DNA from: an uncultured Dehalococcoidia bacterium
GTDB taxonomy: Bacteria; Chloroflexota; Dehalococcoidia; Lucifugimonadales; Lucifugimonadaceae
Direction of reading: 5' to 3'
DNA: 64,000 bases
Assembly (NCBI GenBank): GCA_913048295.1
Contig: CAJWWK010000001.1
Coordinates: 1 to 64,000, forward strand
The notes under the pieces were generated by a model. It did no database searches. It saw nothing but the letters and a program-made list of their open reading frames with translations, and was not told where the DNA came from. Numbering within the stretch: position 1 is the first letter of the stretch; each line of letters begins with the position of its first letter. Positions 62,066-64,000 of the stretch are shown here, piece by piece. Both the position numbers and the translations under genes were made by a program.

Positions 62066-62115
62066 TTAGTTGGCCTCCCTTCGGACTGGCTTACGGATTG
62101 ATGACGGCATGGTGA

Positions 62116-63417
62116 TCAGTCGCATAGACCGCCGTCTTTCAGATCGACGCAGCCGCGTTGGTTCGTATCGTCAACGGTGAACCACTTGAGGTCGCCGTTC
62201 AGTGCGTGGGCGTAGAGCTTGTCGCCGTAAATCAACGGGGTTGATTTGACCGGTTCGTCGGTGAGAAAAACGCCAAGGGGCTGCCCGTCGATGACTGAAA
62301 CCACCCAGACGTTCTTTTCACTTGATGGGACTGCAAGTGCCCGTTCGCGCGTGTCACCGCGTTTGCGGTTGAACAGGGTTGGAGCGGAGACGATCTGGCC
62401 TTCGATTGAGGTCGACCATCGTTCGGATCCGGTGATTTCATCAAGCGCGTGGATTGAACCGTCCAACCCTGAAACGAAAACCACGCCGTTCTCGATCAAC
62501 GGCTTCGCCCACACCCAGGTGCCAACATCAGTCTTCCACTCACCGTTGCCGGTATTTACATCGGAGTCACTCGAGGACGCCGAGCGGGATGTCGTGTTCA
62601 ACTTGTAGACGTTGCTGCCCAGATCGCCAAAGAATATGTTGCCACTCTCAACCTGGATCGGACCGGCGACCGCGCTATCTGCTGCGAATGTCCACTGGAT
62701 ACGGGAAGACGGGTCGGAATCGAACCGCTCGTCATCGGCTGCGTTTATTGCGTAGACCGTACCCGCCAGGGTGGCAACGTATGCGGTCGAGCCTTCGACG
62801 GCAACACCGCTCCAGGCATTTCCGTCGAGAGCGATACGCCATTTAACCCGGGGTGATCCCGGCGCAGTATATAAGGCATAGAGATAACCGTCGGCCCCAT
62901 CATTTTCTTCACCGAGGGCACTGGTCCCGACAAGTAACGTGGTTCCGATCACCGCGATCTGCCCGACGAGCTTGGTATTTAGTTCCAGGCCCGTTGGACC
63001 CCAGATCGAAAAGCCGTCGGCCAGGCTCACGGCGAAGATTTCACCGTCGCAATTGTCGCCCCGGCATGTGTAGCCGGCATCGTAAACATTGTCGCCGACT
63101 ATCACCGGGCTACCGTATATTGCACCCAGCCCGTCCTCACGCGGGTAGCGCCAGTCGAGGTCGAGGTTTCCAGTTGACGGATCGAACCTGACCAGATTTC
63201 CGTCGCGGTTCCCGACGAGCAGCATATCGTCTTGCACGACTGGTGCCGACCAACCGCCCTGCGGCGTCAGGTCGTTCATACACGCAGCGCTCGCGAATAT
63301 CACAAAGATGATCGCGAATAGAACTGGCAACCGTTTCCTGTTGCTTCGAATGTGTCTCTCGGGCTTCAACCCGCCAGTGCTACTGCGAATCATGCCTACT
63401 GATGACGATGGCGTCAT
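62116..63417 (-). CDS. PQQ-type beta-propeller lipoprotein
   Basis: A 433-aa protein starting at ATG 63417, preceded by GGAGG. A basic stretch and hydrophobic segment LPVLFAIIFVIFASAAC end in lipobox Cys46. The rest is a beta-propeller built from repeats such as WSAPVVQDDMLLVGNRDGNLVRFDPSTG, GSPVIVGDNVYDAG and GSIHALDEITGSERW, the pattern of BamB-like and PQQ-enzyme-like repeats. No catalytic PQQ pocket can be claimed. It sits between yidD and yidC, so a role in envelope protein assembly, analogous to BamB, is an inference from position. Confidence 0.88.
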   Translation of the reverse strand: MTPSSSVGMIRSSTGGLKPERHIRSNRKRLPVLFAIIFVIFASAACMNDLTPQGGWSAPVVQDDMLLVGNRDGNLVRFDPSTGNLDLDWRYPREDGLGAIYGSPVIVGDNVYDAGYTCRGDNCDGEIFAVSLADGFSIWGPTGLELNTKLVGQIAVIGTTLLVGTSALGEENDGADGYLYALYTAPGSPRVKWRIALDGNAWSGVAVEGSTAYVATLAGTVYAINAADDERFDSDPSSRIQWTFAADSAVAGPIQVESGNIFFGDLGSNVYKLNTTSRSASSSDSDVNTGNGEWKTDVGTWVWAKPLIENGVVFVSGLDGSIHALDEITGSERWSTSIEGQIVSAPTLFNRKRGDTRERALAVPSSEKNVWVVSVIDGQPLGVFLTDEPVKSTPLIYGDKLYAHALNGDLKWFTVDDTNQRGCVDLKDGGLCD

Positions 63418-63489
63418 GTGCCTCCAGGCTTTTCTGGACTGATCGTGGGCTAACGGTGAAATAAACCACCAGGCCGCGATCAAAATGGA

Positions 63490-63732
63490 TTATTTAGAAG
63501 AACTTTCAGGTTTTTTTCCGGGGGCAGGGACAGGGTCGAAACCCCGCGCCCGACCGGGATGACACCGGCTAATACGGCGTATTGCAAGCCACGAACCGGC
63601 AAACGCTCTATGAGTCTGGATCGCCTCTGCTGCAAATTCCGAGCATGTCGGGTCGTACCGACACTGGCCTGGCCAGTAGGGTGATATCGCCAGTTTGTAG
63701 ACCCGGATGAGCATCAGGAATATTTTGGACAT
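63490..63732 (-). CDS. yidD: Membrane protein insertion efficiency factor YidD
   Basis: An 80-aa YidD with an amphipathic N-terminal helix and the family block YKLAISPYWPGQCRYDPTCSEFAAEAI, including conserved cysteines. The C-terminus has GSWLAIRRISRCHPGRARGFDPVP. The start is ATG 63732, which overlaps the rnpA stop by one base (TGATG); a GTG one codon earlier is possible. Confidence 0.94.
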   Translation of the reverse strand: MSKIFLMLIRVYKLAISPYWPGQCRYDPTCSEFAAEAIQTHRAFAGSWLAIRRISRCHPGRARGFDPVPAPGKKPESSSK

Positions 63733-64000
63733 CACCTGTCCTCTCTCGCGCTACCCGTGGCTGACGCACTGAACTGAATCCTCAGGCGGCCCATCGACTG
63801 GCGCATCGTTTCATCGAGTATCGAATACGAAACGTTAGATGCCTCGGGTTTCGCGGTGATGATTACGTCCCAGCCGTCGGCAATATTCATATCGGAGAAG
63901 GCCTGGCATAATCGTCGTTTGATCAGGTTTCGGCTGACGGCGTTACCGACTCGTTTGCTTACAGAGAGTCCGATTCTCGAAAAGGGGAGGTCGTTACGCA
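63732..64000 (-). CDS. rnpA: Ribonuclease P protein component, C-terminal part
   Basis: The last 88 codons of RnpA; the N-terminus lies beyond the window edge. The RNR signature KRVGNAVSRNLIKRRL is present, followed by the C-terminal helix and strand (WDVIITAKPEA, YSILDETMRQSMGRLR). With RNase P RNA it matures tRNA 5' ends. It leads the unit rnpA-yidD-lipoprotein-yidC-jag, a cluster usually close to dnaA and the chromosome origin. Confidence 0.94.
   Translation of the reverse strand, partial: RNDLPFSRIGLSVSKRVGNAVSRNLIKRRLCQAFSDMNIADGWDVIITAKPEASNVSYSILDETMRQSMGRLRIQFSASATGSAREDR

Noticed and set aside
1-64000. CRISPR arrays, tRNA or rRNA genes, prophage or transposase genes
   Set aside because: No repeat-spacer pattern, tRNA cloverleaf or integrase/transposase protein was seen on either strand in the spacers between the assigned genes.

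Overview
The window looks like one contiguous piece of a free-living bacterial chromosome of moderately high GC. The gene content (GuaB3-type IMP dehydrogenase relative, Oxa1-type short YidC, decaprenyl-phosphate phosphoribosyltransferase homologue, one long str-S10-spc-alpha ribosomal block, TTG and GTG starts, GAAGCCCC-stem terminators) suggests Chloroflexota, perhaps a marine Dehalococcoidia or SAR202-like lineage. That placement is inference from protein character; there is no 16S gene here.

Layout. 1-2.1 kb (minus): the start of panB, a DUF2520 Rossmann protein and a P1/DmpA-family peptidase. 2.4-7.2 kb (plus): guaB3, hisS, prfA and prmC. 7.4-28.8 kb (minus): a ribosomal super-cluster read from one strong promoter at about 28.8 kb, in the order rpsL-rpsG-fusA-rpsJ-rplC-rplD-rplW-rplB-rpsS-rplV-rpsC-rplP-rpmC-rpsQ-rplN-rplX-rplE-rpsN-rpsH-rplF-rplR-rpsE-rpmD-rplO-secY-adk-(map remnant)-infA-rpmJ-rpsM-rpsK-rpsD-rpoA-rplQ-truA-rplM-rpsI. 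It ends at an intrinsic terminator. There is no tuf between fusA and rpsJ, and map is a broken remnant. Several ribosomal proteins carry long low-complexity tails: AAKK in L13 and L5, RGG in S5, Gly/Ser in S3.

29-39.3 kb (plus): a nitrogen-assimilation block of an atypical OmpR-type regulator without a phosphorylatable receiver (GlnR-like), glnA, gltB, gltD and glutamine-dependent nadE. 39.6-46.4 kb (plus): an HtrA-like lipoprotein protease, a LysR regulator, recA with a promoter overlapping a possible LexA site, a CorC/HlyC-type membrane protein and tilS. 46.4-53.4 kb (minus): a nicotinate phosphoribosyltransferase-like gene, a GT2 glycosyltransferase, purH, purM, purF and tlyA. 53.5-59.2 kb (plus): a UbiA-family DPPR synthase homologue, an HdrD-like membrane Fe-S oxidoreductase, a two-gene restriction-modification module behind palindromic repeats, and a membrane-anchored thioredoxin-like gene with an in-frame UGA exactly at the first position of its CxxC motif. 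59.3-64 kb (minus): a PfkB kinase and the rnpA-yidD-(beta-propeller lipoprotein)-yidC-jag cluster typical of the origin region, with rnpA cut by the window end.

Most of the window is core translation, nitrogen and purine metabolism. The most unusual item is the thioredoxin-like gene at 58.7-59.2 kb, read here as a probable UxxC selenoprotein. Next come the decayed map gene inside the ribosomal operon, the histone-H1-like tails on L13 and L5, the K87P-type S12, a glutamine synthetase lacking a usually conserved active-site arginine, and a 104-nt out-of-frame yidC/jag overlap. No tRNA, rRNA, CRISPR array, insertion sequence or prophage was seen.
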